A stretch of DNA of 64,000 nucleotides, taken from positions 1,116,001 through 1,180,000 of the forward strand of contig NZ_JAJUXK010000004.1 of NCBI RefSeq assembly GCF_021390335.1. Reading direction: 5' to 3'. Under the pieces are notes generated by a model. It was not told the origin of the DNA. It saw nothing but the letters and a program-made list of their open reading frames with translations, and ran no database searches. The position numbers were made by a program, and so were the translations under genes. Positions within the stretch are counted from its first letter, which is position 1; each line of letters begins with the position of its first letter. Positions 36,207-46,871 of this stretch are shown here, in pieces. This stretch comes from Dyadobacter sp. CY343 (lineage in GTDB: Bacteria; Bacteroidota; Bacteroidia; Cytophagales; Spirosomataceae).

Positions 36207-36776
36207 TTACGCTTTGTCAGTGTTTTCAGATGACTCTTCATCCTTAGGAGTTTCATCAACAGCTGGCTCAGATTCTTCAACTATTGGATGATCTTCTTTC
36301 TTAACAGGCGCAGCAGCAACTGTTGTTTCAACAGCGTCGTCTGTACCTTTCTTGTTACCACCTCTTCTGCTACGACGAGTTTTTGCTGGCTTGTCAGCAT
36401 TTGCAAGTAGTAATGCATCGTTGAAATCAACCAACTCGATCAGTGCAGTTTCAGCAGCATCACCAAGTCTGTTACCAAGCTTGATAATACGTGTGTAACC
36501 ACCTGGGCGAGACGCGATTTTATCGGATACTGTTCCGAAAAGCTCTTTTGTAGATTCTTTGTCGTTCAAGTAAGAGAATACAATTCTCCTGTTGTGAGTA
36601 GTATCTTCTTTTGCGCGGGTTAGCAAAGGCTCAACGTATGTACGAAGTTCTTTTGCCTTAGCGAGGGTTGTCTCAATTCTTTTGTGGAGAATCAATGAGG
36701 AAGCCATGTTCGATAGCATCGCCTTGCGGTGAGATGCTGTTCTTCCTAAGTGATTACCTTTCTTACCGTGTCTCAT
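36207..36776 (-). CDS. rplQ: Ribosomal protein L17
   Basis: The first 120 residues are the L17 core ([20 protein letters not shown], then [10 protein letters not shown]). A long tail of about 70 residues follows, first basic ([15 protein letters not shown]) and then very acidic ([19 protein letters not shown]). The tail is probably disordered. L17 is a 50S assembly protein near the exit tunnel. It is the last gene of the alpha-operon block. Confidence 0.96.
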   Translation of the reverse strand: MRHGKKGNHLGRTASHRKAMLSNMASSLILHKRIETTLAKAKELRTYVEPLLTRAKEDTTHNRRIVFSYLNDKESTKELFGTVSDKIASRPGGYTRIIKLGNRLGDAAETALIELVDFNDALLLANADKPAKTRRSRRGGNKKGTDDAVETTVAAAPVKKEDHPIVEESEPAVDETPKDEESSENTDKA

Positions 36777-36847
36777 TGTTTTGTTGTTTAGTTGCTTCGA
36801 GCTGCGACTGGCGCGCTACAGAATACATACTTATGATGGAATAATTG

Positions 36848-37837
36848 TCAATCCTCGTCTAAGCGATATTTGGCTACATCCATTCCAAAAGTAAGTTGTT
36901 TGTCAGCTACAAGCTGCTCCAACTCTGTCAGGGATTTCTTACCAAAATTGCGGAATTTCATCATGTCCGAGATTTCCAACCTTACCAAATCACCAAGTGA
37001 TTTAACATCAGCTGATTTCAGACAGTTATATGCACGTACAGAAAGATCCAGTTCCGATAGAGAAGTTTTCAAAAGCTTTCTCATACGTAACATTTCTTCA
37101 TCTACCTGATTATCCTCTTCTGCCTTTTGTTTCTCAAAGGTCATTGTCTGATCTGAGAATAGCATAAAGTGCTGAATCAAGATATTGGCTGCTCCTTTCA
37201 GGGCATCCTCTGGATGTATAGATCCGTCAGTTTGGATATCGATCAAGAGACGTTCGTAGTCAGTCCGTTGCTCAACACGCGTATTTTCAACGCTGTATTT
37301 TACATTCTTAATAGGTGTGTAGATAGAATCTACTGCGATATATCCAAATGGCAACTCATTTGCACGAGGTTCGTCAGCTGGAACATAACCTCTACCTTTA
37401 TCTAGCAAAAGCTCCATTTCGAATTCCTTCTGATCATCAATATGACAAATGATCTGGTCTGGATTCAGAACTTCAAATGCATTTGTAAATTTACCAATGT
37501 CGCCAGCTGTTATTGCAGAAACATTTTTAAGACTTACAACTATCCTGCTTTCACTTAAATCAGAAACTTTTTTAAATCGAACCATTTTCAGGTTCAGGAT
37601 GATTTCAGTAACATCCTCAACAATACCCTCGATAGAAGAAAATTCGTGAAGCACGCCAGGAAACTTCACACTCGTAATGGCGTAACCCTCCAAAGAAGAA
37701 AGAAGTATTCTACGTAACGCATTACCAATTGTTACGCCGTATCCTTTCTCTAAAGGCTTAAACTCAAACAACCCGTGAAAGTCATCTGCTTTTTCCATGA
37801 CGACCTTATCAGGCATTTGGAAAGCTAATATTGACAT
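36848..37837 (-). CDS. rpoA: RNA polymerase subunit alpha
   Basis: This 329-residue subunit has an assembly domain (about 1-235, with [22 protein letters not shown] and the [16 protein letters not shown] strand) and an alpha C-terminal domain (about 255-315, with [16 protein letters not shown] and [13 protein letters not shown]) that contacts upstream DNA and activators. It sits between rpsD and rplQ in the alpha-operon, the normal place. Confidence 0.97.
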   Translation of the reverse strand: MSILAFQMPDKVVMEKADDFHGLFEFKPLEKGYGVTIGNALRRILLSSLEGYAITSVKFPGVLHEFSSIEGIVEDVTEIILNLKMVRFKKVSDLSESRIVVSLKNVSAITAGDIGKFTNAFEVLNPDQIICHIDDQKEFEMELLLDKGRGYVPADEPRANELPFGYIAVDSIYTPIKNVKYSVENTRVEQRTDYERLLIDIQTDGSIHPEDALKGAANILIQHFMLFSDQTMTFEKQKAEEDNQVDEEMLRMRKLLKTSLSELDLSVRAYNCLKSADVKSLGDLVRLEISDMMKFRNFGKKSLTELEQLVADKQLTFGMDVAKYRLDED

Positions 37838-37967
37838 AGTCTTTGGTCCTTTTATAGTAGTAAATGATAGTTGATCACGCTACCGTTACCTTTGCGATCG
37901 CAAATTGCCGTTAACGGCTAAAAAGTACTTTCCCGTTGCCGGGAAAGTACCAGAATTATGAAGATTA

Positions 37968-38573
37968 TTATTTAGAATACAACTCAACGATAAGCTGCTC
38001 GTTGATGTTTTCCGGAATCTGCTCACGTTCAGGGAACGTAACAAATTTGCCTGATAGTTGCTGACCATCCCACTCCAGCCAGTTAAATCCTCTGGAACTA
38101 TGACCTGCCAAGCTTTCTGTAACAGATTCAAGTGACTTAGATTTTTCGCGAACGGTAACTACTTGTCCTGGACGAAGAGAGTAAGAAGGGATATTTACGA
38201 TCTCACCATCCACAAGAATGTGTTTGTGCGAGACTAATTGCCTTGCAGCTCTCCTTGTAGGAGCAATTCCAAGACGGTAAACAGTGTTGTCAAGACGAGC
38301 TTCACAATATTTCAGAAGATTTTCACCAGTGATACCTTCCTTCACCGAAGCTTTTTCAAAAAGGTTACGGAATTGTCTTTCAAGAATACCGTAAATGAAT
38401 TTCACTTTTTGTTTCTCCATCAACTGTAGCGCGTACTCCGATTTTTTGGAGCGGCGACCCTTTCCGTGCATGCCGGGAGGGTAATTTTTCTTTGCAAGCG
38501 CTTTGCTTGGACCCATAATGGGTTCTCCATAACGTCTTGCAATCTTCGATTTGGGACCTGTATAACGTGCCAT
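37968..38573 (-). CDS. rpsD: Ribosomal protein S4
   Basis: This 201-residue 30S assembly protein starts with [19 protein letters not shown] and carries the S4 RNA-binding domain ([31 protein letters not shown]). It lacks the N-terminal zinc cysteines found in some S4 proteins. S4 initiates 30S assembly, and in other bacteria it also represses the alpha operon. Confidence 0.97.
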   Translation of the reverse strand: MARYTGPKSKIARRYGEPIMGPSKALAKKNYPPGMHGKGRRSKKSEYALQLMEKQKVKFIYGILERQFRNLFEKASVKEGITGENLLKYCEARLDNTVYRLGIAPTRRAARQLVSHKHILVDGEIVNIPSYSLRPGQVVTVREKSKSLESVTESLAGHSSRGFNWLEWDGQQLSGKFVTFPEREQIPENINEQLIVELYSK

Positions 38574-38653
38574 TAAAACCTATTTTATTTATTATAATTA
38601 ATTAAAACCATTCCGTAACCCCAGTGTCCAAATTACGAATGGATGATATTGTA

Positions 38654-39049
38654 CTATACTCTACGGCGTTTTGGGGGACGGCAGCCGTTGTGTGGTAATG
38701 GAGTGATATCACGAATGGTCATCACCTCAATTCCAGCATTCTGAATCGTACGAATTGCAGACTCACGGCCAGATCCTGGTCCTTTAACGAAAACCTCAGC
38801 CTTACGCATTCCCAGATCAAACGCGACTTGCGCTGCACTCTGAGCAGCTGTTTGCGCAGCATACGGAGTGTTTTTCTTCGATCCGCGGAATCCCATCTTA
38901 CCAGCAGAACCCCAGGAAATAACCTGGCCAATATTATTGGTAATAGAGATAATTATATTATTGAAAGATGCCTTGATGTGAACCTGACCAACAGATTCAA
39001 CAACAACCACTCTCTTTTTTGCTTTATCTTTTCTTTTATTTTGTGCCAT
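38654..39049 (-). CDS. rpsK: Ribosomal protein S11
   Basis: This 131-residue platform protein has the conserved [16 protein letters not shown] and the C-terminal [20 protein letters not shown]. It contacts the mRNA path in the 30S platform. Confidence 0.97.
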   Translation of the reverse strand: MAQNKRKDKAKKRVVVVESVGQVHIKASFNNIIISITNNIGQVISWGSAGKMGFRGSKKNTPYAAQTAAQSAAQVAFDLGMRKAEVFVKGPGSGRESAIRTIQNAGIEVMTIRDITPLPHNGCRPPKRRRV

Positions 39050-39088
39050 TGCTCGAGGAATAAGTGTGGACTAACCACTGCTCATTGT

Positions 39089-39466
39089 TTATTTAGTAGC
39101 CTTTTTCTTGTTAGCGATTGTCTTGCGCTTACCCTTACGAGTACGAGAGTTATTTTTAGTTCTCTGTCCGCGCAACGGCAACCCCTTACGATGACGAAGG
39201 CCTCTGTAACAAGCAATATCCATCAAGCGCTTAATGCTCAATTGAACTTCCGACTTCAGTGCACCCTCCACTTTGTATTCTCCGGCAATAACCGCACGAA
39301 TCGCACCCGATTCGTCGTCTGTCCAGTCAAGAACTTTTTTATTCAAATCAACTCCCGCCTTGTCGAGTATCTTCTTAGCAGAACTGCGACCGATTCCGAA
39401 AATATAAGTTAACGAAATTTCGCCTCTTTTACGGTCGGGAATATCAACTCCTGAAATACGTGCCAT
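39089..39466 (-). CDS. rpsM: Ribosomal protein S13
   Basis: This 125-residue head protein has [20 protein letters not shown] at the start and [19 protein letters not shown] near the C-terminus. The basic tail ([13 protein letters not shown]) reaches toward the tRNA. Confidence 0.97.
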   Translation of the reverse strand: MARISGVDIPDRKRGEISLTYIFGIGRSSAKKILDKAGVDLNKKVLDWTDDESGAIRAVIAGEYKVEGALKSEVQLSIKRLMDIACYRGLRHRKGLPLRGQRTKNNSRTRKGKRKTIANKKKATK

Positions 39467-39470
39467 ATGA

Positions 39471-39587
39471 TTAACCTTGTCTTTGTTTATACCGTGGGTT
39501 CTTCTTATTAATTACATATACCTTCCCCTTACGGCGTATAACTTTGCAGTCCTCACTGCGCTTTTTAACTGATGCTTTGACCTTCAT
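39471..39587 (-). CDS. rpmJ: Ribosomal protein L36
   Basis: I found this 38-residue gene by translating the gap between rpsM and infA: it starts [14 protein letters not shown] and ends NPRYKQRQG. It has only one cysteine, so it is the zinc-free form of L36. Its position matches other bacterial spc/alpha clusters. The stop lies 4 bases before the rpsM start. Confidence 0.95.
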   Translation of the reverse strand: MKVKASVKKRSEDCKVIRRKGKVYVINKKNPRYKQRQG

Positions 39588-39626
39588 CTGAGTATACTTA
39601 AGTGTTAATTTGAGGTGATCGACTCC

Positions 39627-39845
39627 TTATTTGTACCTGTAGGTAATTCTAGCCTTAGATAAGTCGTAAGGAGACATTTCTAATTTTACACGGTCGCCCG
39701 GTAATATTTTTATATAGTGCATTCTCATCTTTCCTGAAATATGCGCTATAACTTCATGCTTGTTTTCTAATATTACCCGAAACATTGCATTTGATAATGC
39801 TTCGAGAATTACTCCATCTTGTTCAATTGATGCCTGTTTTGCCAT
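39627..39845 (-). CDS. infA: Translation initiation factor IF-1
   Basis: This 72-residue OB-fold protein binds the 30S A site during initiation. Its core is [18 protein letters not shown] and [26 protein letters not shown], ending in KARITYRYK. It is located between map and rpmJ. Confidence 0.97.
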   Translation of the reverse strand: MAKQASIEQDGVILEALSNAMFRVILENKHEVIAHISGKMRMHYIKILPGDRVKLEMSPYDLSKARITYRYK

Positions 39846-39857
39846 TCGTAGCGTTAA

Positions 39858-40655
39858 TTACTTTACTTCCACCATTAGGCTGGTATTGGCCGTCACTTTT
39901 TCTATATAATCGAATGTTGTCAGAATCTCAGCTTTCCCTTTTCTCACTACAACTGTATGTTCGAAATGCGCAGAAAACTTACGGTCAGTTGTTCTGATTG
40001 TCCATCCATCCCGCTCCTGCATTACTGCTTTGGTACCAAGATTGATCATGGGTTCGATCGCTATTACCATTCCTTCACGCAACTTCACTCCCTTTCCGCG
40101 TTTACCATAATTAGGCACTTCCGGACTTTCGTGAAGCTCTCTTCCAACACCATGTCCAACTAACTCACGCACTACTGAATATCCTCTTTCCTCAACATAA
40201 CTTTGGATCGCGTAACCAACGTCCCCCATTCTCAACCCGTCAACTGCTTGATCAATACCTTTGTAAAGAGACTTTTTCGTAGCAGTTAGCAGATCCATTA
40301 CTTCTTTGGAAACCTCGCCAACAGGATATGTATAAGCACTATCACTATGGTACCCTTTCAATTTAACCCCACAGTCGATCGAGATAATATCCCCCTCTTT
40401 TAATATGTAGTTTCCGGGAGAACCATGAACAACTACTTCGTTAACTGATATACAAAGAGAGGCAGGGAAATTATTAAAGCCTTTAAAAGAAGGTACTCCT
40501 CCAAATTCTCTGATATATTCTTCCGCAACAGTATCTAGTTTTTTTGTTGCCACTCCGGGTTTAACCCAAGTAGCAACTTCTGCATGAGCCTTGCCTAGAA
40601 CCTGTGCACTTTCTTTTATTAACTCTATTTCCTCTTCCGTCTTCAGATAAATCAT
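39858..40655 (-). CDS. map: Methionine aminopeptidase
   Basis: This 265-residue type I enzyme removes the initiator methionine from new proteins. Metal ligands are visible in ISIDCGVKLKGYHSDSAYT, in LVGHGVGRELHESPEVPNYG, in MVIAIEPMI and in the C-terminal FEHTVVV. It is placed between secY and infA, as is common. Confidence 0.96.
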   Translation of the reverse strand: MIYLKTEEEIELIKESAQVLGKAHAEVATWVKPGVATKKLDTVAEEYIREFGGVPSFKGFNNFPASLCISVNEVVVHGSPGNYILKEGDIISIDCGVKLKGYHSDSAYTYPVGEVSKEVMDLLTATKKSLYKGIDQAVDGLRMGDVGYAIQSYVEERGYSVVRELVGHGVGRELHESPEVPNYGKRGKGVKLREGMVIAIEPMINLGTKAVMQERDGWTIRTTDRKFSAHFEHTVVVRKGKAEILTTFDYIEKVTANTSLMVEVK

Positions 40656-40660
40656 CTTCC

Positions 40661-41974
40661 TCAGATAGCGACGCTCTCAGTTCTACCTTTTACTCTTCCT
40701 GATTTCATTAACCCTTCATATCGGCGCATCAAAAGGTAACTTTCAACTTGTTGCAACGTGTCCAAAACAACACCAACCATAATCAATAGAGACGTCCCAC
40801 CAAAAAAATGCGCGAAATCTGTGGAAACACCCAATAAACTAGCAAAAGCAGGTAATGTCGCAACAACGGCCAACATCAACGATCCTGGAAATGTAATTCT
40901 ATCAAGAATCGAGCTAATGTATTCAGACGTTTGCTGCCCAGGTTTAACTCCGGGAATAAATCCACCACCCCTTTTCATATCATCCGCAATCTGTTGAGGA
41001 TTAACCGATATAGCAGTGTAGAAAAATGTAAATACTATGATCAACACTGCAAAAAGCAGATTGTACTGCCAGGTTGTGTAATTAGCGAAGATGGTAGCCA
41101 CCTCGCTTGCAAAATCGCTTTTCTCAGCGAAATAGGAAGCGCCCAATGAAGGAATGAACATCAAGGCCTGGGCAAAAATAATCGGCATCACACCCGCAGC
41201 GTTCAGCTTCAATGGCAGATACTGACGTTGACCACCCATAACACGATTCCCAACTACCTGTTTTGCATATTGAATAGGGATTCTTCGTACAGCCTGGGTA
41301 AGCATCACTGCACCCATAATTACGAAATAAAGCGCTACAATCTCAAGGACGAATAATAGTATTTGGCCACTTCCACGGGAAACAAACTCCTTATAAATAG
41401 CGCCTGGAAATCTTGACACAATACCAATCATGATTAGCATCGAAATTCCATTACCAATTCCCTTATCAGTGATTCTCTCTCCAAGCCACATACAAAACAT
41501 CGTTCCGGCTGTAAGAACGAAAACCGATGAGATGGAGAAAAGGCTTCTGCTAACAAGTAGAGCTTCATCAGGAACGGTTGTATTCAAATACGCAGTTCCC
41601 TGTACCAGTGTAACAACAATCGTCAATACCCTAGTAATTTGATTCAGCTTCTTACGACCTGACTCTCCTTCCTTCTGCATTTTCTGAAAATATGGCAAAG
41701 CCATAGTCAAAAGCTGTATCGCAATGGATGCAGAAATGTAAGGCATGATACCTAATGCAAAAATGGAAGCCTTACTAAAAGCTCCACCTAAGAAAGTATC
41801 TAAAAGACCCAATAGACCCTGAGTCGACACATTCATCTGATCAGGTTCAACACCTGGCAAAGCAACGTAAGACCCCAGACGGAATATGGTTATAAACAAA
41901 AGAGTGTTGAGAATACGTGTTCTCAACTCCTCGATTGAAAATATATGCTTAATAGTCTCTAAAAATCTTTTCAT
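40661..41974 (-). CDS. secY: Protein translocase subunit SecY
   Basis: This 437-residue ten-helix pore of the Sec translocon passes proteins across or into the inner membrane. Conserved parts include LGIMPYISASIAIQLL, the plug region and the cytoplasmic loop RRIPIQYAKQVVG, and GGGFIPGVKPGQQTSEYI. It is in the spc block between rplO and map. Confidence 0.97.
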   Translation of the reverse strand: MKRFLETIKHIFSIEELRTRILNTLLFITIFRLGSYVALPGVEPDQMNVSTQGLLGLLDTFLGGAFSKASIFALGIMPYISASIAIQLLTMALPYFQKMQKEGESGRKKLNQITRVLTIVVTLVQGTAYLNTTVPDEALLVSRSLFSISSVFVLTAGTMFCMWLGERITDKGIGNGISMLIMIGIVSRFPGAIYKEFVSRGSGQILLFVLEIVALYFVIMGAVMLTQAVRRIPIQYAKQVVGNRVMGGQRQYLPLKLNAAGVMPIIFAQALMFIPSLGASYFAEKSDFASEVATIFANYTTWQYNLLFAVLIIVFTFFYTAISVNPQQIADDMKRGGGFIPGVKPGQQTSEYISSILDRITFPGSLMLAVVATLPAFASLLGVSTDFAHFFGGTSLLIMVGVVLDTLQQVESYLLMRRYEGLMKSGRVKGRTESVAI

Positions 41975-42025
41975 TTTATGGGTCTACATTAGCTATTCAA
42001 ATGCTTAACTAAAAGAACAGCGTAA

Positions 42026-42472
42026 TTACAACTTAACCGCTTTGCCACCAGCCTTCTCAATCGCCTCAGTTGCTGTGGAAGAAAACCCATGCGCATGAAT
42101 CTCTAACGCACTTGAAATTTCGCCTCTATTGAGAACTTTAATAAGATCCTTTTTAGCACTTAAACCATGCTCACTAATTACTTGCGGGGTAATTACATTC
42201 ACACCAATTTTCTCTGCAAGTGCTTGGATTGCGTCCAAGTTAAGAGCCTTATATTCAACTCGGTTTATATTATTAAATCCAAATTTTGGCAAGCGTCTTT
42301 GAAGCGGCATTTGACCACCTTCAAATCCAACTTTACGGCTATAACCTGAGCGCGACTGAGCTCCTTTATGTCCACGTGCAGCAGTTCCTCCTTTACCAGA
42401 GCCCTGACCACGTCCAACCCGCTTTCCAACTTTAACGGAGCCAGTAGCCGGCTTTAATGAACTAAGATTCAT
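42026..42472 (-). CDS. rplO: Ribosomal protein L15
   Basis: This 148-residue late-assembly 50S protein starts LSSLKPATGSVKVGKRVGRG, contains the glycine-rich GQGSGKGGTAARGHKGAQSR, and has the L15 C-terminal fold. It precedes secY. Confidence 0.96.
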   Translation of the reverse strand: MNLSSLKPATGSVKVGKRVGRGQGSGKGGTAARGHKGAQSRSGYSRKVGFEGGQMPLQRRLPKFGFNNINRVEYKALNLDAIQALAEKIGVNVITPQVISEHGLSAKKDLIKVLNRGEISSALEIHAHGFSSTATEAIEKAGGKAVKL

Positions 42473-42484
42473 ACTTTTAGTATA

Positions 42485-42664
42485 TTAAATTTCTTCGACT
42501 TTAACTAAATGGCTTACTTTGCGGATCATACCCGCAATCGCATCGCTATTTTCCTTTTCAACTGACCGGTTCATTTTTCCAAGTCCCAAGGCTTTAATAG
42601 TAAGCTTTTGGCGCTCCGGACGATCAATCGTGCTCTTAACTTGTGTAATACGTACTTTCGACAT
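42485..42664 (-). CDS. rpmD: Ribosomal protein L30
   Basis: I located this 59-residue gene by translating the gap between rpsE and rplO. It starts MSKVRITQVKSTIDRPE, continues LTIKALGLGKMNRSVE, and ends HLVKVEEI. Size and order match L30 in spc operons. Confidence 0.95.
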   Translation of the reverse strand: MSKVRITQVKSTIDRPERQKLTIKALGLGKMNRSVEKENSDAIAGMIRKVSHLVKVEEI

Positions 42665-42695
42665 GACAACTCTCAGATAAGGAAATCCCCCAGGA

Positions 42696-43211
42696 TTATC
42701 CGTTGAATACTTTCTCTAACTTTACGCCGCGCTGAAAAGCCACTTGATGAGGAGCACGCATTTTCAAAAGAGCGTCAATTGTAGCTTTAATTACATTGTG
42801 AGGATTTGAAGATCCTTTAGACTTCGCAAGTACATCTTTAATACCTGCACTCTCAAGAACCGCCCGCATGGGGCCGCCCGCAAGAACGCCCGTTCCAGGA
42901 GCAGCTGGCTTAATAAGTACAAAGCCTCCGCTAAACTTACCTTCCATCGCGTGAGGAACTGTGTGCTTAAGCATTGGTACCTGGATGAGATTTTTCTTAG
43001 CATCATCTATTCCCTTTGCAATAGCATCGGTCACTTCATTTGCTTTTCCTAACCCGTATCCAACAGCTCCGTTACCATCTCCTACAACGACAATTGCAGA
43101 AAAACTGAAACGACGACCGCCTTTTACTACTTTTGCTACCCGATTGATGGCAACTACGCGCTCTTTCAAATCAGATTCGTTAACCTTCGAAGGTCTTGTA
43201 TTTATAGACAT
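42696..43211 (-). CDS. rpsE: Ribosomal protein S5
   Basis: This 171-residue protein has the S5 double-stranded RNA-binding fold ([20 protein letters not shown]) and the C-terminal domain with [20 protein letters not shown]. It takes part in decoding accuracy. Confidence 0.97.
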   Translation of the reverse strand: MSINTRPSKVNESDLKERVVAINRVAKVVKGGRRFSFSAIVVVGDGNGAVGYGLGKANEVTDAIAKGIDDAKKNLIQVPMLKHTVPHAMEGKFSGGFVLIKPAAPGTGVLAGGPMRAVLESAGIKDVLAKSKGSSNPHNVIKATIDALLKMRAPHQVAFQRGVKLEKVFNG

Positions 43212-43225
43212 AGTCTTTGTTATAC

Positions 43226-43579
43226 TTAGAATTTCAGGCCACCCTCACGGGCTCCTTCGGCCAATGCTTTTACTTTTCCGTGGTACAAATACCCATTACG
43301 ATCGAAAACTACCGCTTGAATACCTGCCTCCTGCGCCTTTTCAGCAATCTTCTTGCCTACCTGCTGCGCAACTTCAACATTGGAATTTTCTTTTCTGCCA
43401 CCCAGATCAACAGATGATGCACTGGCCAAAGTAACTCCATTTATATCGTCTATAATCTGAGCATAAATGCTAGTATTAGAGCGAAAAACTGATAATCTTG
43501 GACGCTCTACGCTACCTTTCACCCTCTTGCGAATGTGCAGTTTAAGGCGCTGTCTTCTGTCTGCTTTTGCGTTAGCCAT
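43226..43579 (-). CDS. rplR: Ribosomal protein L18
   Basis: This 117-residue 5S rRNA-binding protein has [20 protein letters not shown] and the C-terminal [20 protein letters not shown]. The order rplF-rplR-rpsE is standard. Confidence 0.97.
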   Translation of the reverse strand: MANAKADRRQRLKLHIRKRVKGSVERPRLSVFRSNTSIYAQIIDDINGVTLASASSVDLGGRKENSNVEVAQQVGKKIAEKAQEAGIQAVVFDRNGYLYHGKVKALAEGAREGGLKF

Positions 43580-43625
43580 TTTAATATTTTCTAACTTTGT
43601 TTATACCCTATTTAGTGGCAACGAA

Positions 43626-44183
43626 TTACTTCTTAGAAGCAGACTTACCGGCTTTACGACGTACAATTTCACCCACAAAACGTATACCCTTACCTTTATA
43701 AGGTTCGACTTTACGCAATGACTTAATCTTCGCCGCAACTGAACCAATCAGCTCCTTGTCAATTCCTTCAAGTATGACCTTAGGATTCTGACCTTTCTCC
43801 GACGTTGTCGTTAGTTTGATCTCACTTGGAATTGCCATAAAGATATTATGCGAATAACCAAGTTGTAATTCAAGCACATTATTAGAAGCACTGGCCTTAT
43901 AACCTACTCCAATTATTTCCAACTCCTTTTTGTATCCTTCACCAACGCCAATAACCATGTTGTTGATCAAAGATCGGTACAAGCCATGAAGCGCTTTATG
44001 ACGTTTCTGCTCAGTTGGACGTGAAACTTTCAGTTCGTTGCCTTCAACCTCAACAGTAATATCAGTATCGACCGTTTGCGATAGTGTACCTTTTGGTCCC
44101 TTTACCAACACGACGTTATCCTCGCCAACGGTAATTGAAATACCGGCTGGTAAAACAATAACTTTATTTCCTATCCGTGACAT
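43626..44183 (-). CDS. rplF: Ribosomal protein L6
   Basis: This 185-residue two-domain protein starts MSRIGNKVIVLPAGI, with the C-terminal signature RKVEPYKGKGIRFVGEIVRR. It lies near the factor-binding site of the 50S subunit. Confidence 0.97.
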   Translation of the reverse strand: MSRIGNKVIVLPAGISITVGEDNVVLVKGPKGTLSQTVDTDITVEVEGNELKVSRPTEQKRHKALHGLYRSLINNMVIGVGEGYKKELEIIGVGYKASASNNVLELQLGYSHNIFMAIPSEIKLTTTSEKGQNPKVILEGIDKELIGSVAAKIKSLRKVEPYKGKGIRFVGEIVRRKAGKSASKK

Positions 44184-44203
44184 TCCTGAATATCTTTAAA
44201 ATA

Positions 44204-44602
44204 TTAATACACGAAACACAATACCTCACCACCAACATTCAAGGTCTTAGCCTCTTTGTCAGTCATTACACCCTTAGATGTCGAAATTATTACAGTTCCT
44301 AATCCACCCAATACACGCGGTAGAGTAGATGAACCAGAATATTTACGAAGTCCAGGCTTGCTAACCCTCTCCAATTTTACAATTGCAGATTGCTTAGTGA
44401 CAGGATTGTATTTCAATGCAATCTTAATAGTGCCTTGCGGACCTACTTCGTCAAACTTATAGCTTTGAATATACCCTTTATCAAAAAGTACTTTCGTAAT
44501 TTCTTTTTTTATGTTGGATGCAGGTATCTCAACAACCCGGTGCTTCGCTTTGATAGCGTTTCTGAGTCTCGTCAGATAGTCTGCTATGGGATCCGTTAAC
44601 AT
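44204..44602 (-). CDS. rpsH: Ribosomal protein S8
   Basis: This 132-residue protein has the S8 start TDPIADYLTRLRNAIKAKHR and the C-terminal GVMTDKEAKTLNVGGEVLCFVY. The frame is open to an ATG at 44623; the ATG at 44602 (MLTDPIADYL) gives the family length and is preferred. Confidence 0.96.
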   Translation of the reverse strand: MLTDPIADYLTRLRNAIKAKHRVVEIPASNIKKEITKVLFDKGYIQSYKFDEVGPQGTIKIALKYNPVTKQSAIVKLERVSKPGLRKYSGSSTLPRVLGGLGTVIISTSKGVMTDKEAKTLNVGGEVLCFVY

Positions 44603-44679
44603 TTTTATGCCAAGTTTAAACACCCCTTTTTAAACGGGAGTGCAAAGTTAAGTAATTGAAATCAGAATTGAAAGTATTC

Positions 44680-44949
44680 TTACCAACTTGATTTAGTAAC
44701 TCCCGGAATTTTTCCATCAGAGGCCATATCCCGGAAAAGAACTCTCGAAATCCCAAATTTACGCATGTACCCACGAGGTCTGCCCGTGATCTTGCATCGA
44801 TTATGAAGACGAACAGGAGATGAATTGCGTGGCAGCTTATCAAGACCCACCCAATCCTCGGCAGCTTTCAACTTTTTACGCTTATCAGCATATTTAGCAA
44901 CCAATTCTTGTCTTTTTCTCTCTCTTGCTTTAACTGATTCTTTTGCCAT
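44680..44949 (-). CDS. rpsN: Ribosomal protein S14
   Basis: This 89-residue protein starts [17 protein letters not shown] and ends [11 protein letters not shown]. It lacks the CxxC zinc pairs, so it is the zinc-independent form. Confidence 0.96.
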   Translation of the reverse strand: MAKESVKARERKRQELVAKYADKRKKLKAAEDWVGLDKLPRNSSPVRLHNRCKITGRPRGYMRKFGISRVLFRDMASDGKIPGVTKSSW

Positions 44950-44977
44950 TGTCGGTAAATAATCTTATAGTAATTTC

Positions 44978-45532
44978 TTATTTATTCGCGTTGGTGAAAG
45001 GCATTCCCAGTGCTTTTAACAGCTCGTAACTTTCTTCGTCCGAGTTGGTAGAAGTAACGAATGTAATATCCATTCCGGTGATTTTATTAACTTTCTCAAT
45101 ACTGATCTCCGGAAATATGATTTGCTCTTTTACACCAAATGTATAATTTCCACGTCCATCAAAACCTTTATCACTAATGCCCTTGAAATCTCTTACACGA
45201 GGCATTGCAATAGCGGTTAGGCGGTCCAAAAATTCGTACATGCGATCTCCGCGCAAAGTAACTTTGGCTCCAATCGGCATGTTCTCACGAAGCTTAAAGT
45301 TCGATACAGCTTTTTTCGAAATTGTAGCAATCGCTTTTTGACCTGTAATCAAACCTAATTCTTCAACTCCTGTATCGACCAATTTCTTGTCAGCCACAGC
45401 AGCTCCGATTCCCTTGTTAATGACAATCTTGGTCAAACGGGGAACCTGCATTACTGACTTGTATTGAAACTTATCTTTCAATTGCGAAACAACTTCGCTC
45501 AGGTATTTCTCTTTTAATCTTGGTTGTGCCAT
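44978..45532 (-). CDS. rplE: Ribosomal protein L5
   Basis: This 184-residue 5S rRNA-binding protein has [20 protein letters not shown] and [20 protein letters not shown]. The C-terminal part carries the L5 signature before ALGMPF. It contacts the 30S head. Confidence 0.97.
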   Translation of the reverse strand: MAQPRLKEKYLSEVVSQLKDKFQYKSVMQVPRLTKIVINKGIGAAVADKKLVDTGVEELGLITGQKAIATISKKAVSNFKLRENMPIGAKVTLRGDRMYEFLDRLTAIAMPRVRDFKGISDKGFDGRGNYTFGVKEQIIFPEISIEKVNKITGMDITFVTSTNSDEESYELLKALGMPFTNANK

Positions 45533-45598
45533 TTTCTAAATTTTGTTACGTGGATTGCCGACCCACTCCTAAAATGATAAATCAGTTCGTATACAGGA

Positions 45599-45940
45599 CT
45601 ATAAAAGATCTCCTGTTTTCTTCGAAAACCGCTGAAGCTTACCTTTATCGTTAGCCTTACGTCCAGTTCTTGTTGCTTCACCAGTTTTTGGATCTACAAC
45701 CATCAGGTTACTGATATGAATCGCCCCCTCAAGTTTCTCGATGCTTCCTTGTGGGTTCTGGGCATTTGGTTTAACATGCTTAGTGATCATGTTCACGCCC
45801 TCCACAGTAGCTCTCGATTTTTCAACAAGCACCTTCGTTATTACGCCGGATTCGCCTTTGGCATTTCCAGAAATAACCTTTACTGTATCGCCTTTGCGAA
45901 TATGCAGCTTAGCTGGAGCTTTTTTATTTTTACTTTCCAT
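45599..45940 (-). CDS. rplX: Ribosomal protein L24
   Basis: This 113-residue KOW-motif protein has KLHIRKGDTVKVISGNAKG near the start and HISNLMVVDPKTGEATRTG. The ATG at 45940 (MESKNKKAPA) is preferred over the ATG at 45952 as the family length fits either. It initiates 50S assembly. Confidence 0.95.
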   Translation of the reverse strand: MESKNKKAPAKLHIRKGDTVKVISGNAKGESGVITKVLVEKSRATVEGVNMITKHVKPNAQNPQGSIEKLEGAIHISNLMVVDPKTGEATRTGRKANDKGKLQRFSKKTGDLL

Positions 45941-45985
45941 TGGTATTCTCAATTACAATTTAAAGAAATACTTGTGCTTGATTTC

Positions 45986-46354
45986 TTACAACACTTCCGG
46001 AGCCAGGGATACGATTTTCATAAACTGCTTCTCGCGCAATTCTCTTGCAACAGGTCCGAAAATACGACTACCACGAGGTTCGTCATTGTTATTTAATAAA
46101 ACAGCCGCATTATCTTCAAACCTGATGTAGGTACCATCTTTACGTCGTACTTCCTTTTTAGTGCGTACAACCACGGCTTTAGATACCGTTCCCTTTTTCA
46201 TATTGCTCGAAGACAGAGCGGACTTTACCGTTACGACGATTTTATCGCCAACCGAGGCATAACGTTTTCCAGTTCCGCCTAGCACACGGATTACGAGTAC
46301 TTCTTTTGCACCACTGTTATCTGCTACTGACAGTCTTGATTCTTGCTGTACCAT
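45986..46354 (-). CDS. rplN: Ribosomal protein L14
   Basis: This 122-residue protein has the L14 signature [20 protein letters not shown] and [20 protein letters not shown]. It lies at the subunit interface. Confidence 0.98.
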   Translation of the reverse strand: MVQQESRLSVADNSGAKEVLVIRVLGGTGKRYASVGDKIVVTVKSALSSSNMKKGTVSKAVVVRTKKEVRRKDGTYIRFEDNAAVLLNNNDEPRGSRIFGPVARELREKQFMKIVSLAPEVL

Positions 46355-46356
46355 GA

Positions 46357-46620
46357 TTACTTCGCTCTTTCAAGGATTTCTACTAATCTCCAACGTTTAT
46401 TCTTGCTAAGCGGGCGAGTTTCCATCACTCGGATTGTATCACCAATACCAACCTGATTTGTCTCGTCATGCACCATCAGCTTGGTAGTTTTAGTCATAAA
46501 CTTACCGTACTTGGCATGCTTCACTTTACGTTCAACAGTGATCACACAGGATTTCTCCATTTTGTTACTCACTACTTTACCAACTCTTTCTTTGCGTAAA
46601 TTTCTTTCTGTTGCCTCCAT
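46357..46620 (-). CDS. rpsQ: Ribosomal protein S17
   Basis: This 87-residue OB-fold protein has [19 protein letters not shown] and [20 protein letters not shown]. It is only 2 bases from rplN. Confidence 0.97.
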   Translation of the reverse strand: MEATERNLRKERVGKVVSNKMEKSCVITVERKVKHAKYGKFMTKTTKLMVHDETNQVGIGDTIRVMETRPLSKNKRWRLVEILERAK

Positions 46621-46635
46621 AATTTCTAAACTGAT

Positions 46636-46830
46636 TTACTGTTGGTTAGATTTAGCCGACAGCTCTGTTAAGAGTCTTGCAATTTCCTTACGTGAGGCGC
46701 GAATACGCAAAGGGTTCTCGATCGGAGAAATAGCATGAGCAAATTTCAACCGCAGTAAGCGCTCTCTCTCTTGGGCGATCTGCTCTTTAAGCTGATCTTG
46801 CGAAAGATCCTTTATTTCTTTACTAGTCAT
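46636..46830 (-). CDS. rpmC: Ribosomal protein L29
   Basis: This 64-residue helical hairpin protein has LSQDQLKEQIAQERERLLRL and PLRIRASRKEIARLLT. It sits near the peptide exit tunnel. Confidence 0.96.
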   Translation of the reverse strand: MTSKEIKDLSQDQLKEQIAQERERLLRLKFAHAISPIENPLRIRASRKEIARLLTELSAKSNQQ

Positions 46831-46871
46831 TGCTTTAAATAATTAGCGTTCTTAATACATTCGGGTCAATC

